A DNA stretch of 64,000 nt from UBA2988 sp965237965 (GTDB taxonomy: Bacteria > Gemmatimonadota > Gemmatimonadetes > Longimicrobiales > Gaopeijiaceae): positions 496,001 to 560,000 of the forward strand of contig CBDEGT010000001.1 of assembly GCA_965237965.1 (NCBI GenBank), read 5' to 3'. Made by a program: the position numbers and the translations under genes. The notes under the pieces were generated by a model. That model searched no databases and was not told the DNA's origin. It saw nothing but the letters and a program-made list of their open reading frames with translations. Shown piece by piece: positions 8,608-17,874 of this stretch (the first letter of the stretch is position 1; every line of letters starts with the position of its first letter).

Positions 8608-11055
8608 TCACTTCCTCTCGGGCTTGGGGGTGGGGTGGGCTCCTCCCGCCAGCACCTCGAGCGCGCGTACCAGGCCGTGTTTCGCGACGGCCTCGGCGCG
8701 CTTCTCGGCGTCGAGCGGCGAGGAGGTGTAGAGCCAGTAGCTCGCGGCGTCGACTTCGAGGCGGAGCACGGCCGCCTCGTCCGGCCGGCGGAGATAGAGT
8801 TCGCGCTTCGGCGCGAGTTCGCGGACCCGGGCCAGCTCCGACTCGTTCAGCCGGAAGAGCGCCCCGGCCTCGTCCGGCAACTCGGGGTTCGCCAGGAACA
8901 GCTTCGTCGGGATCGACTCGAGGAGCGCGGAGGCGCCCGCCGTTCCCGTCACGTCCACGGCGGACTGGGTCGCGAGCACGAGCGCCGCGTTCTTCTTGCG
9001 CCACGTCTTCGCCGCCTCGGCCAGGTAGGCGAGCACCGCAGGGTCGGCCAGGTAGCGCCACGCCTCGTCCACGACCATCAGCTTGAGCCGGGCCGCTTCC
9101 GACGCATCCTCGATCTCGAGGCGCATCCGTTCGAGCAGGTACGACAGCGCGCCCTCGCATAGATCCGCATGCTCGGCCGCGCCCGCCAGATCGATCACCT
9201 GCCAGTCGCCAAACTCGAGGTCCGCCGCACCTGCCGGCGGGTTGTCGAAGTACCGGCCCCAGGCTCCATCTCCGGTCCAGCGGCTGAGCGCCGGCCACAT
9301 CGCCGAGGGGAGCGAGCCGGTGAGCACGCCGAGCGTGCGCCGCTCCGGCCCGAGCGCGTAGAGGTCCTCGATGCGGGCGCGGAGCTCGCTCGTGTCCGCG
9401 CCGCCCGCCTCGTAGCCGCCCAGCTTCAGCAGCCGGAGCACCCAGCCGGTCAGGAACTGGAAGGTGCGCGTGCCTGAGGGCAGCGCGAACGGCTGAAGCC
9501 TGAGCCCGGACTCCGAGTCGCCGGGCGTGAGCTCGAGGTAGGAGCCTCCGACGAAGCGGGTCAGCCAGCGGTAGGAGCCGCCCAGGTCCAGGATCAGCAC
9601 GCGGGGGCCGTACTTGAGCGCCTCGACCAGAAGAAAATTCAAGGCGAAACTCTTGCCGGAGCCCGTCGCGCCGAGGATCAGCGTGTGGCCCACGTCGCCC
9701 GCGAACAGATCGTAGTGATACGCGGTGCGCCACGGGGTCTCGAGGACCGCGAGCGCCTCGCGGCCGAGGTGCCGGCTCCGGGCCGAGCCCCCGGGCGGCC
9801 CGAACACCGGCGCGAGGCACGCGGCGAGCCCGGCCGAGACGAACACCGTTCGCACCTGCCGCCCCGGCGGCTGGGCCGGGAGCCGCGCGAACCAGACGGG
9901 CAGCTGGCCGTAGCCCTCCCGGACCGCCTTCGCGTCGTGCGCCGCGAAGAGCCGCCGCACGTCGCCGTCCAGGCGCTCGATCTCGCCCAAGTCGCCGTGG
10001 AGCGCCACCGTCAGCGCGGCCTCGCCGTAGCCCACGCCGTCCGCCTCGAGTTCCACGAGCGCGCCGCCCAGCCGGTCCGACTCGACCGCTGCGGCCGAAT
10101 CGACCATCGCGGCCGCCGTGCCCTCGGTCTCCTGCACGTGCGCCATCATCGAGTAGCGGCGCGAGAAGTAGTGGCGCTGCGCGCGCCGGATCCGGCGCCG
10201 CGCCGCCTCGACCGTCCACGGTCGCCACTCGAGGGAGACCGTGAGCGTGGCATCGAGACAGTACAGGTCGCGCAGCAGGTTCGCGTGCGCCTGGCCCGGC
10301 GGCGACAGGAGCGAGTACAGGATCACCGGCTCGCCGTCGAGCGTCAGATGCGAACGCTCCGCTTCCAGTTCCGACACCGCGAGCCGCCAGTTCATGCCGC
10401 TGCCCGTCGCCCCGTCCCACGCCGTGCCCGGCCTGTTCGTCAGTTCGGAAAGCAGCCGGGATGCTTCCGCGGCTCCCAGCATCTCGACCGGTGTGTGTTC
10501 GGCGACGAGTGAGCGGCCCGCCTCGATCATCGCCCGGAACCGGCCCGCCGCGGCCTCGATCTCCGAGGCGAGGTACGTCGGCGCGCTCTTGCCGCGGCGG
10601 CGCTTCCACAACCCGGTGAGCCGGGCGACGGGTCCCGACCGGGAACCATCGGCCACCGGACGGAGACCGGGATCGTGCGACCAGACGACGTAGGCATCGA
10701 GCCGCTGCACCCGCCGGGCTAGAAATAAGCAGCGCTCCCGCTTCGAGACCGACGCGATGTCCGAGCCGCCGTGCTCCTCCGGGCGAACGGCGGGCTCCGG
10801 GCGGCGGAGCAGATAGAAGTGGAAGCGCGTACCCGGGCCGAGCCCCGACAGCAGGCGTTGCCAGAGGCCCAGCACGCGGTCGATCTGCTCCGGCGTGCGC
10901 CCGTCCACCGCGGCGGGCCGCAGCCGGCCCGCCGCGATCAGCTCGCCCGAACGGGTCAGGCAGGTGCGGCCGTCGTCGAGCCAGCCCCAGTAGGGCAGCT
11001 CCTCGGCCAGCGAGCCCGCCGCCTCGTAGGCCCGAAGCTCCTCCGCGACCCTCAC
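8608..11055 (-). CDS. trbE: TrbE/VirB4-family conjugation ATPase
   Basis: Large ATPase that energises pilus biogenesis, 815 residues. The GTG start at 11055 overlaps the trbD stop (GTGA). Walker A LGATGSGKSFALNF lies near residue 460 and Walker B LKLMVVDEAWRYLADP near residue 660. The downstream LVLATQSAVDV segment is the usual VirB4 motif after Walker B. The N-terminal half is the CagE/TrbE/VirB domain. The length is usual for the family. The antisense strand is also open for long stretches here because of high GC; those frames have no recognisable domains. Confidence 0.95.
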   Translation of the reverse strand: MRVAEELRAYEAAGSLAEELPYWGWLDDGRTCLTRSGELIAAGRLRPAAVDGRTPEQIDRVLGLWQRLLSGLGPGTRFHFYLLRRPEPAVRPEEHGGSDIASVSKRERCLFLARRVQRLDAYVVWSHDPGLRPVADGSRSGPVARLTGLWKRRRGKSAPTYLASEIEAAAGRFRAMIEAGRSLVAEHTPVEMLGAAEASRLLSELTNRPGTAWDGATGSGMNWRLAVSELEAERSHLTLDGEPVILYSLLSPPGQAHANLLRDLYCLDATLTVSLEWRPWTVEAARRRIRRAQRHYFSRRYSMMAHVQETEGTAAAMVDSAAAVESDRLGGALVELEADGVGYGEAALTVALHGDLGEIERLDGDVRRLFAAHDAKAVREGYGQLPVWFARLPAQPPGRQVRTVFVSAGLAACLAPVFGPPGGSARSRHLGREALAVLETPWRTAYHYDLFAGDVGHTLILGATGSGKSFALNFLLVEALKYGPRVLILDLGGSYRWLTRFVGGSYLELTPGDSESGLRLQPFALPSGTRTFQFLTGWVLRLLKLGGYEAGGADTSELRARIEDLYALGPERRTLGVLTGSLPSAMWPALSRWTGDGAWGRYFDNPPAGAADLEFGDWQVIDLAGAAEHADLCEGALSYLLERMRLEIEDASEAARLKLMVVDEAWRYLADPAVLAYLAEAAKTWRKKNAALVLATQSAVDVTGTAGASALLESIPTKLFLANPELPDEAGALFRLNESELARVRELAPKRELYLRRPDEAAVLRLEVDAASYWLYTSSPLDAEKRAEAVAKHGLVRALEVLAGGAHPTPKPERK

Positions 11056-11357
11056 CTGCCGACCGCCCGGATCTTCAAGTGCCAGGGCTCGTCCGCCCAC
11101 TTGCCCGGATCGAAACGCGCCGGGTGGCGGGCGGCCGCGCGGAGCACCGCGAGCATGGCCGGATCCTTCCGGCCCGCGAGCCAGCCCGCACCGTAGCAGA
11201 CGGCGAACACCAGGCCGCCCGCGACCAGCGACGCCGTCGCGTTCCACACGGCGAGCGCGAGCGTCGCGCCCAAGAGGAACAGCCGCCGCTCCACGCCCAG
11301 CACCGTCAGCGGACGATTGAGCGCGGCGTAGCCCGCCCAGCGCCTGAGGCCACGCAT
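11052..11357 (-). CDS. trbD: TrbD/VirB3-like small membrane protein
   Basis: Small inner-membrane protein that works with TrbE, 101 residues from the ATG at 11357, which shares one base with the trbC stop (TGATG). It begins MRGLRRWAGYAALNRPLTVL, with the family-typical LNRP motif, and has two closely spaced hydrophobic segments at about residues 24-60. The C-terminal part is soluble and ends DEPWHLKIRAVGR. Size, order after trbC and overlap with trbE support the call. Confidence 0.87.
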   Translation of the reverse strand: MRGLRRWAGYAALNRPLTVLGVERRLFLLGATLALAVWNATASLVAGGLVFAVCYGAGWLAGRKDPAMLAVLRAAARHPARFDPGKWADEPWHLKIRAVGR

Positions 11358-11644
11358 CAGAACAGCCAGGCCAGGAAGTTGGCCGCGCCCATCGCCATCC
11401 CGAGCCCGAAGATGATCCCGGCCAGCGTGCGCTTGCTCCCGCCCTCGCCGAACGCGAACATCAGCCCGCCCACCACGATCGCGATCAGCGACAGCCCCCT
11501 CGCGATCGGACCCGTGAACTGCGCCTGAAGCTCGTTCACCGCTTCCACCCACGGACTCGTGCCCTGGGCCAACAGCCGGGCGGGCACGAGCATCCACAGC
11601 GCGGCCCACGCAGCCGTCCGCACCGTCGTCAACAACGTTCTCAT
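11357..11644 (-). CDS. trbC: TrbC/VirB2-like prepilin
   Basis: Major pilin precursor of the conjugation pilus, 95 residues. The ATG at 11644 was chosen because GGAGG lies 8 bases upstream; an in-frame ATG five codons earlier lacks a good site. A signal peptide (about 1-27, ending LLAQ) is followed by a short periplasmic stretch and two hydrophobic helices (about 46-64 and 72-92) separated by GEGGSKRT, the standard pilin layout. It is the first trb gene of the operon; the AlpA-type gene lies 22 bases upstream. Confidence 0.88.
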   Translation of the reverse strand: MRTLLTTVRTAAWAALWMLVPARLLAQGTSPWVEAVNELQAQFTGPIARGLSLIAIVVGGLMFAFGEGGSKRTLAGIIFGLGMAMGAANFLAWLF

Positions 11645-11666
11645 TCTCTTGTCCTCCATCTCGGGG

Positions 11667-12152
11667 TCAGTGGGCGGCACTCTCGGCGCCGCCCCGGCTC
11701 TCCGCGATCTGCTCGCGGATCCACTCCTCCACCTCCGACTCGATCCAGCCCACGGTCCGCCTTCCCAGCACAATCGCCCGGGGGAAGCGTCCCCCAACCC
11801 GCCACCGGTAGATCGTGGTCCGCGACAGACCCGTGCGGGCCTGCACCTCCGACAGGCGGAGAATCCGGGTCGGCGCGTTCGTTCTCTGTTCCATGGGCTG
11901 CTCGGTCGTCGCTCTGCTCCTGTTCGTCTTCCTCGCTCGCGGCGAGGGCTTCCGGTATCGAGGACGACGGGGCGGATCGCGCGTGCCGCCCGTCTTCCCG
12001 TCGTACTCGGACACGAACGCCAGAATCCGGTCCGCCGTTCTCAGCGTCAGCGAACGACCGCGCTCGATCCGGCGCACCAGACTCGGGTCGCCCAACGCCA
12101 TCCTGCCGAACCTCGTCGGGCTCAGGCTCGAGCGTCCGAGGAACGCCCTCAC
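11667..12152 (-). CDS. AlpA-family DNA-binding regulator with N-terminal HTH (start probably damaged)
   Basis: Likely DNA-binding regulator of the adjacent transfer operon. The N-terminal region has a helix-turn-helix-like pattern (FGRMALGDPSLVRRIERGRS), then a basic linker, then an AlpA/excisionase-type domain (LRLSEVQARTGLSRTTIYRW through VGWIESEVEEWI). It is closely similar to the gene at 12496-13119. By comparison, its natural ATG would be at 12187, but a 2-base insertion near 12160 puts that ATG out of frame and gives an early stop. The GTG at 12152 restores the frame but lacks a ribosome site. It may be expressed from an internal start or be partly disabled. Confidence 0.62.
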   Translation of the reverse strand: MRAFLGRSSLSPTRFGRMALGDPSLVRRIERGRSLTLRTADRILAFVSEYDGKTGGTRDPPRRPRYRKPSPRARKTNRSRATTEQPMEQRTNAPTRILRLSEVQARTGLSRTTIYRWRVGGRFPRAIVLGRRTVGWIESEVEEWIREQIAESRGGAESAAH

Positions 12153-12399
12153 CCGCGCGATCTGAACTGCTGCTCCAGCGTCATCATGCCCCGAACGCTG
12201 AAGACCTCTGCGCAAGGGCGTCAACCTGTAGCAAACTGCCTACAGTCCCGGGACGTTCGGGGTCGTTCCGGACGGCGCCGAAGCCGCTGGATCGCGCCGC
12301 CAATGGCTTGGGCAACGCCCCCATCGGGGCTCCGGGGAGCCTCCCTTCACGGGTGCGGCGGAAGGTCGATCCAGATGGGGGTGGGAAGGGGAAGTCACC

Positions 12400-12521
12400 G
12401 GCGTGGAACTGTTCACGCCGGAGGTGCACGATTCCGAGTGCCGATCCACGGTGCGTCCGTCGCGTCCCGTCCAGCCGAAGGACCCGAGCGCCTGGTCACG
12501 GCCCGGGAGATGGCCGATCAT
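12400..12521 (-). pseudogene. Decayed N-terminal copy of the orphan operon gene at 2932-3867
   Basis: The minus strand from the ATG at 12521 reads MIGHLPGRDQALGSFGWTG, clearly related to MIAHLKGREKALEAFGWTD at the start of the operon gene at 2932-3867. Similarity fades after about 40 residues, where SGVNSST corresponds to SGVFTRD, and the rest is missing. It overlaps the 3' end of the AlpA-type gene at 12496-13119. It shows that a unit of AlpA-type regulator plus this gene was once duplicated. Confidence 0.65.
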
Positions 12522-13119
12522 CCCTCCTCCTCCGCGACCGGCGCCCCGTCGGTCTGGAGACGGGTGATGAGAATGACCGCCGGGTCCTCCCTCTTGGGGG
12601 GCAGTGGACGGCACCGTCCGCGACACTCCGGCTCGCCTCGATCCGCTCGCGGATCCACTCGTCCACCTCAGCCTCGATCCAGCCCACGGCGCGCGCACCC
12701 AGCGAGACCGGCCGGGGGAAGCGCCCCTGCTCCACCCGCACATAGATCGTGCTCCGCGACTGGCCCGTGCGGGCCTGCACCTCAGGCAGCCGCAGGAAGC
12801 GGGTCGGCGCCTTGGTACTCCGTTCGATCGGTTGTTCGGTCGTCGCTCTGCTTCTCCACGTTCTCCTCGTCCGTGACGCGGCCGTCCGGTGTCGAGGGCG
12901 GCGGGGCGGGTCCCGCGCGCCGCCCGAGTCCCCGTCGTACTCGGCCATGAAGGCCAGAACCCGGTCCGCGGTCTTGAGCGACAGCGAGCGGCCGCCATCG
13001 ATCTGGCGCACCAGGTTCGGGTCGCCCAGCGCCATCCTGCCGAACGTCGTCGGCCTCAGGCCCGTGCGCCGCAGGAACGCGCTCAACCGCGAAGCGAACT
13101 GCTGCTCCAGCGTCCGCAT
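12496..13119 (-). CDS. AlpA-family DNA-binding regulator with N-terminal HTH, second paralogue
   Basis: A protein of 207 residues from the ATG at 13119 (MRTLEQQF). An N-terminal HTH-like segment (FGRMALGDPNLVRQIDGGRS, about residues 26-45) is followed by a low-complexity basic linker and an AlpA-type domain (LRLPEVQARTGQSRSTIYVR through VGWIEAEVDEWI, about 115-170). The last ~35 residues are Arg/Ser-rich, overlap the decayed gene copy at 12400-12521 and look like read-through of non-coding DNA, so the natural C-terminus was probably shorter. It is likely a regulator or excisionase-like factor of the integrative element. No clear ribosome site is visible. Confidence 0.68.
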   Translation of the reverse strand: MRTLEQQFASRLSAFLRRTGLRPTTFGRMALGDPNLVRQIDGGRSLSLKTADRVLAFMAEYDGDSGGARDPPRRPRHRTAASRTRRTWRSRATTEQPIERSTKAPTRFLRLPEVQARTGQSRSTIYVRVEQGRFPRPVSLGARAVGWIEAEVDEWIRERIEASRSVADGAVHCPPRGRTRRSFSSPVSRPTGRRSRRRRDDRPSPGP

Positions 13120-13671
13120 GGCCGCAACGACGAAGACCCGTTTGCGAGGACATCAACCCGTAGGAAGTGTCTCAAGTGCTGGCTCTGCGTAGAGATATTC
13201 AGACGTACGAACGGCCCGTCCGGTGGCTCCGCCGGCGCGGTCGCGCACACCCCCGGAGCCCTCGGCGGAGGTCCTGTCGAGGGCATGGAGTGCGGGCGAC
13301 GGGCAGCGGGCCGGGCCGGTTGCTCCGGGGAGGACGGCGCTGTGTTGGTGGGTGGGGTTCCGGCGCGGGGAGAGAAGCCGTGAAGAGCCTGGCCGAGCAC
13401 ATCATGGAGTGCGCCGAGGACGTGCGGCTCTACATCGGCTGCGCGCCGTTTTTCGGGGACGGCGGGATCGCGGGACCGGAGGTCATGGTTGGCTTCGCCG
13501 CGCGGTCCGCGGGGCGAACCCCGGGCCGTCCGGCCTGTCATGGAGGCGCGCCCCGCTGTAGGCTCGAGCAGGCGGGACCGAGCAGGATCGGTGCGCGTCA
13601 GGGTTGCTACGCGCCCCCCGGCGCACACGAGCTGCGGAGCGCACGTCGGGGGGCCATCCCTTCCGAGGTGG
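13120..13671. other. Intergenic gap with one weak plus-strand reading frame
   Basis: This gap separates the regulator genes from the surface-protein gene. A plus-strand frame with a GTG at 13380 (VKSLAEHIMECAEDVRLYIG, 100 codons to 13682) has a GGGGAGAG site upstream and a protein-like first half. Its second half is low-complexity and runs into the 3' end of the oppositely oriented surface gene. I do not recognise it and it may be a gene remnant. No RNA gene or terminator is obvious. Confidence 0.3.
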
Positions 13672-16600
13672 TCAGTGCGTGATCACGGCCCGGTAGTTCC
13701 CTGTGTCCCTCAGCCCGTAGCCCTCTCCCGTGACCTGCTGGACGCGGACCCGGTACAGAGGAAGCTGGCCGCGGTCCGGCACCTCGAACTGCACGAGGGG
13801 ACCCGCCATGAGCGAGCCCGCCACGACGATCTGATGCCGCCCGGCCGCCGTGGATTGGTACAACTCGAGACCGGGAGCCCGCACGGTTTCGATGCCGGGG
13901 CCTTCCAGCTCCAGCAGCACGCCGATGTCGCGATTGGCGACGAGCCCGGTTACTTCCACGGTCAGGAAGCCCGGATCCTGCTCGACGGCGGCCGGCCCGA
14001 CCGCATCGCCGGCACACGACCAGGTCGTGGCGGCGAGCAGCATGGCGAGCACGTATCCTGCCATGCCCGCCCGGCGGCGCCTGCCGCGTCCCCCCGGTGA
14101 GCGTCCGCGGCACCCGGAATCGCGCCGTTTGGGGCGCCTGGAGCTCCCCCGCCGTCCGACCGCGCCGGCGGCGAGCAGGGCGGCGCCCGAGACGGGACCG
14201 GGATCCGTGGGCACGCTTCCGCAACTCGCTTCACCCTGTCGGCAGCGCTCGATCCAGGAGAGCAGGTCGCCGAGGTCGTAGCGACCGTTTCCGTTGCCCA
14301 GAAGGTCGAGAGCGTCCAGCCGGTCCTCGCTCAGCGTGCGCTCGCCGAACAACCCTTGGGCGGCCTCGTCCGGGGTCACGCCGGCCACCAGCGCCAGCGC
14401 GTCGTCCGCCGCGTCCCCGTCCCCGTTCGCCGCGGCGCTCGCGCTCGCGGAGGCCGCGTTGACGGTCGCCGACAGCGAGTGCGACAGCGCTCGGCCGTCC
14501 TCTGTGCAGATCGCCCCGGTCGCGGCGCAGTCGGTCGTCTCCGGCAGCGTGATGGTCACCGTGGCGCTCGTGGAAGCCGGCTCGACCGTGATCTCCCACG
14601 CGAGGTTGCTGCCCTGCGTCCGCCGGCTCGCATTCTTCACGCTCCCGCCGGTCACGCTGAACGCGTCGTCGCGCAGCGTCTTGTAGCTGAAGTCGGAGGC
14701 GAGTTCCTCGCTGAAGCTCAGCCCGAACGTGAACGTCTCTCCCGTGTGCGAGGCCGGCATGTCGTCGCCGAAGGTCGCCGTCAGCGGCTCCGGCACCGCC
14801 GCCGCCCCCGCCACGGTGTGCGACGGGCTGTTGCTCAGCGGCCTCGGGTCGTCCCCGCCCGTGCAGATGGCGCCGGCCGCGCCGCAGTCGGTCGTCTCCG
14901 GCAGCGTGATGGCCACCGTGTCGCTGCTCGAAGCCGGCTCGACCGTGATCGCCCACTCCTGGTTCGACGGCGGCGCGGTGCGGCTCGCGGTCGTGACGCT
15001 CCCGCCCGTGACCTCGAACGCGTCGTCGCGCAGCGTCTCATAGCTGATCTCGACCTCCTCGCTGAACGCCAGCCCGAACGTGAACGCCTGTCCCGTGTGC
15101 TCGGATGGCACGTCGCCGAAGGTCGCCGTCAGCGGCTCGGGCGTCGCCCCGGGCCCCTCCACCACCGCCGAGATATCCGCCGAGAGCATCCGGCCGTCTT
15201 CGGTGCAGATCGCGCCCGCCGCCGCGCAGTCCGTCGTCTCCGGCAGCACCAACGTCACCGCCTCCTCCGAGAACGAAGCGACCGTGATCTCCCACGCCAT
15301 CGTGCTCGGCGGATTGAGCTGCCGCGCCCCCGTCACCTCGCCGTTGGTCACCGCGAAAGCATGGTCGCGCAGCGTCTCCGCGCTCACCACGACCTCCTCG
15401 CTGAAATGCACCTCGAAGGTGAACGGGCTGTTGTGGTTCCGCGGGACGTTCTGGAACGTCCCGGTCATCGCCGGCCTCCGATCCACAATCCGCACCAGAA
15501 TGGTCGAGCCGGAGCGCAAGACCAGACCGGAGTTATTCCAGGCGCGAAAGTTGCGGTTGCCATCGTAGCTGTCCGCCTCGGCCAACCCGAACAGCGTGTT
15601 GCCGATATACAGGTCCAGCGGCGCGGCGTCGGCCTGCGTCAGCGTGCCGCTCAGATTCAGCTCCAGCTCCCCGGAATCACTGTTCGTCACATGCTCCACC
15701 GTGTAGGGGGTGCCGCCGAAGGAGAAGCCGGTCTCGGGCAGAATACCGATCTGAGAGTCACCACCTGATCCGTCGTCATATCCGGCCCAACTGTTGTGGA
15801 AGTTGTATCCCACGGTCATCGTTTCGGAGAACAGCTCCGTGCCGGTGTTCTGCGGCGGCCGCGGCGGCTGCACCCCTTCGTCGCCGTCGTCGACGATCGT
15901 GCCGGTCGCCTCCCCGTCGGCGATCAGCGCGCCTTCGGGGTCGCTCAGGACGAGCGTGAACGTCTCCCCGTCCTCCTCCACCGCGTCGTTGATGATCGGC
16001 ACGGAGACGGTCTTGGTCGTCTCAAACGCCTCGAACTTCACCCGCCCGCTCGTCGCCCTGTAGTCCTCGCCCGCCCTGGCCGTGCCGTCCGCCGTCGCGT
16101 AGTCCACCCACGCCGGCGGCCGCTGCGCCGGCGCGAGCGTCACCACGAAGTCCATCGTCCCTTCGCCCTCGGTCACCTCGGCGTCCGCGACCGACAGCTT
16201 GGAGTTGCCGGTCGTTGGTGCCCGGCTGACCTCCACCGGGTAGTCGGTGAAGTCAAACGCGAGCCCTCCGATGTTGGTCTGCACCGGGTTCGTGGCCGGC
16301 CGGGCATAGCCCAACGTCACCTGCTGCTCCTGGGGCCTCAGCTCCCGCACCAGCCTCAGCTGCAGATACTCGGCGTTGATCTGCGTCTTCGTCACCGCCA
16401 CAAATTGGCCTTCCACCTCCACCGAAAAGGCGCTCGCCGGCGGTGCCAAGGGGTTGTCCGGATCGGGCCCGTCCGGTCTCAGGATCTTGTCGTATTTCAG
16501 CGTCACGCGGTCGAGAGTCCCCCTCGAGCCGTGCGGCGCGATCAAGGCCCAAAGCAGACTCGGCGGCCGGCCCCTGGCCAAATAGTCCAACCTGTAGTTC

Positions 16601-17571
16601 ACTTGGTGTTCTTCGTCCGCCGAAGTCACCGTCACGTCGATCCAATAGCGGCCTTCGGAGGGATTAAAGTCGATCGACCACCGCCCACCCCCGAGAGACT
16701 GCACCATCAACTCGGCGTAATGCCTCACCTCCCCCTCCAGATGCGGCGGCGTCTCCAGATGCGACAGCCGACCCTCGAAGATCCTCACCGTCGCGCGGGG
16801 GTGGGTCGTGCGGACCGTCAGGAACGAAGAGGAGTTTATCCCCACCACGAAGCTGTAGGAGGTCCGGTCGCTCGAAAAGGCCGGCTCCAGCACAATCTCA
16901 TCGCCGCGGTCATTGCCTTCCTTCTTATTGACGACGATCTCGCTCAGCGTCGCGTCGGTGGCACCGGGGGGAGTGCCGGGTAGGCCCCTGACTGCGATGA
17001 GCAAAGCATTGTCACTGCTTGACCAGTCCTGATTAGGAGCACTTTTCCATAAGTACCCGTTGCCGATACTCCAGCCGGCTTCGCCCGTCTGGCTGTCGAA
17101 CGTTGTAGCCGTGTAACTGAGGGCCGAGCCGACCGCAACCCCCTCGTTGACCACGACCCAGTAGGTCGTTTGCGGATCCAGTATGGTGCCCTCGCGCACC
17201 GTAAACGTGTTTGACCCGTTTGCGCCGCGGAAGGTGGCCGGGTCCATCAAGTCGGCCACCAGGCCGCCCGGTTTCCCTCCGTCGTCGGCACGGAGTTTGA
17301 CGGAATTGTCCGGCGGGTTAGACGGAGCGGAGAATACGAGGATCTGGATCTCGGAAATCTCGTATCCGGCACCGTTGGCGCCCGTCGTGAAGCTCTGTGC
17401 TTGGATGTTTGCGACCCCAGCACTGAGAACCCCAAAGCCCGTGTTCGACACGAGCGTCGTCACCGTCTGCGCCTGGGCCGGCGCTGCGCCGAGGGTGGAG
17501 AACGCAAGCAGGATCAGACCCATCAGGGCCGGTCCGGCGCAACCGGGCCCGAGATGGCGCAGCCCCGACAT
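13672..17571 (-). CDS. Large secreted repeat protein: calx-beta, Ig-like repeats, dockerin-like segment
   Basis: A predicted exported surface protein of 1,299 residues. From the ATG at 17571 a signal peptide ends GAAPAQAQ. A choice-of-anchor-like domain follows (QSFTTGANGAGYEISEIQI), then a beta-rich region, a calx-beta domain (coding about 15860-16200: ATADGTARAGEDYRATSGRV), and three related Ig-like repeats (14458-15470) each containing TLRDDAF or TLRDHAF and LPETTDC. A dockerin-like LDALDLLGNGNGRYDLGDLL and an Arg-rich stretch come next. The last 130 residues begin like a lipoprotein (MAGYVLAMLLAATTWSCAG, internal ATG at 14064) and may be a fused or separately translated protein. An alternative ATG at 17730 has a better ribosome site but gives a protein-unlike N-terminus. 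Confidence 0.75.
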   Translation of the reverse strand: MSGLRHLGPGCAGPALMGLILLAFSTLGAAPAQAQTVTTLVSNTGFGVLSAGVANIQAQSFTTGANGAGYEISEIQILVFSAPSNPPDNSVKLRADDGGKPGGLVADLMDPATFRGANGSNTFTVREGTILDPQTTYWVVVNEGVAVGSALSYTATTFDSQTGEAGWSIGNGYLWKSAPNQDWSSSDNALLIAVRGLPGTPPGATDATLSEIVVNKKEGNDRGDEIVLEPAFSSDRTSYSFVVGINSSSFLTVRTTHPRATVRIFEGRLSHLETPPHLEGEVRHYAELMVQSLGGGRWSIDFNPSEGRYWIDVTVTSADEEHQVNYRLDYLARGRPPSLLWALIAPHGSRGTLDRVTLKYDKILRPDGPDPDNPLAPPASAFSVEVEGQFVAVTKTQINAEYLQLRLVRELRPQEQQVTLGYARPATNPVQTNIGGLAFDFTDYPVEVSRAPTTGNSKLSVADAEVTEGEGTMDFVVTLAPAQRPPAWVDYATADGTARAGEDYRATSGRVKFEAFETTKTVSVPIINDAVEEDGETFTLVLSDPEGALIADGEATGTIVDDGDEGVQPPRPPQNTGTELFSETMTVGYNFHNSWAGYDDGSGGDSQIGILPETGFSFGGTPYTVEHVTNSDSGELELNLSGTLTQADAAPLDLYIGNTLFGLAEADSYDGNRNFRAWNNSGLVLRSGSTILVRIVDRRPAMTGTFQNVPRNHNSPFTFEVHFSEEVVVSAETLRDHAFAVTNGEVTGARQLNPPSTMAWEITVASFSEEAVTLVLPETTDCAAAGAICTEDGRMLSADISAVVEGPGATPEPLTATFGDVPSEHTGQAFTFGLAFSEEVEISYETLRDDAFEVTGGSVTTASRTAPPSNQEWAITVEPASSSDTVAITLPETTDCGAAGAICTGGDDPRPLSNSPSHTVAGAAAVPEPLTATFGDDMPASHTGETFTFGLSFSEELASDFSYKTLRDDAFSVTGGSVKNASRRTQGSNLAWEITVEPASTSATVTITLPETTDCAATGAICTEDGRALSHSLSATVNAASASASAAANGDGDAADDALALVAGVTPDEAAQGLFGERTLSEDRLDALDLLGNGNGRYDLGDLLSWIERCRQGEASCGSVPTDPGPVSGAALLAAGAVGRRGSSRRPKRRDSGCRGRSPGGRGRRRRAGMAGYVLAMLLAATTWSCAGDAVGPAAVEQDPGFLTVEVTGLVANRDIGVLLELEGPGIETVRAPGLELYQSTAAGRHQIVVAGSLMAGPLVQFEVPDRGQLPLYRVRVQQVTGEGYGLRDTGNYRAVITH
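14458..15470 (-). repeat. Three tandem ~330-bp repeats encoding Ig-like modules
   Basis: Approximate units 15150-15470, 14800-15135 and 14458-14790 each encode roughly 105-110 residues with the shared pattern FTFGLxFSEE, TLRDDAFxVTxG, WxITVxP, LPETTDCxAxGAICT. The second and third units are closest to each other. Such repeats can expand or contract by recombination. They form the membrane-distal or adhesive stalk of the surface protein. Confidence 0.8.
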
Positions 17572-17874
17572 GCCGCCCCGCGAAGCGCACGCCAGAAGCC
17601 CACGATGAAGACGGTCCGCCCCCCGCGCGGGGAGGGGAAGCGCCACGATAGCGGCGGGGCCATTCGTGCAGCCTCGTGCAGCCCGCTCCGATCCCGAATG
17701 TCCCATCTGCCGTGTCGTTTCGAACCCCATTGCTGTTCCTCTCCCTTGTCGTCTCGGACGACCTCCGCAACGCGGGGCCGGTGTCCCGTGCGGCCGGACG
17801 ACCGCACGGCGCTCTTGCTCGCTCTCGCCGTGAAGGCCTGTCCCTTGCCACTTGGTGCCGCGACGCCGTTTTTG

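Noticed and set aside
14356..15768. 470-codon plus-strand frame opposite the surface-protein repeats
   Set aside because: Its repeats mirror the Ig-like repeats on the other strand; composition is Arg-rich with no domain.
17730..17730. ATG at 17730 as start of the surface protein
   Set aside because: It has a better ribosome site, but the added 53 residues are protein-unlike and precede a normal signal peptide at 17571; kept only as an alternative.
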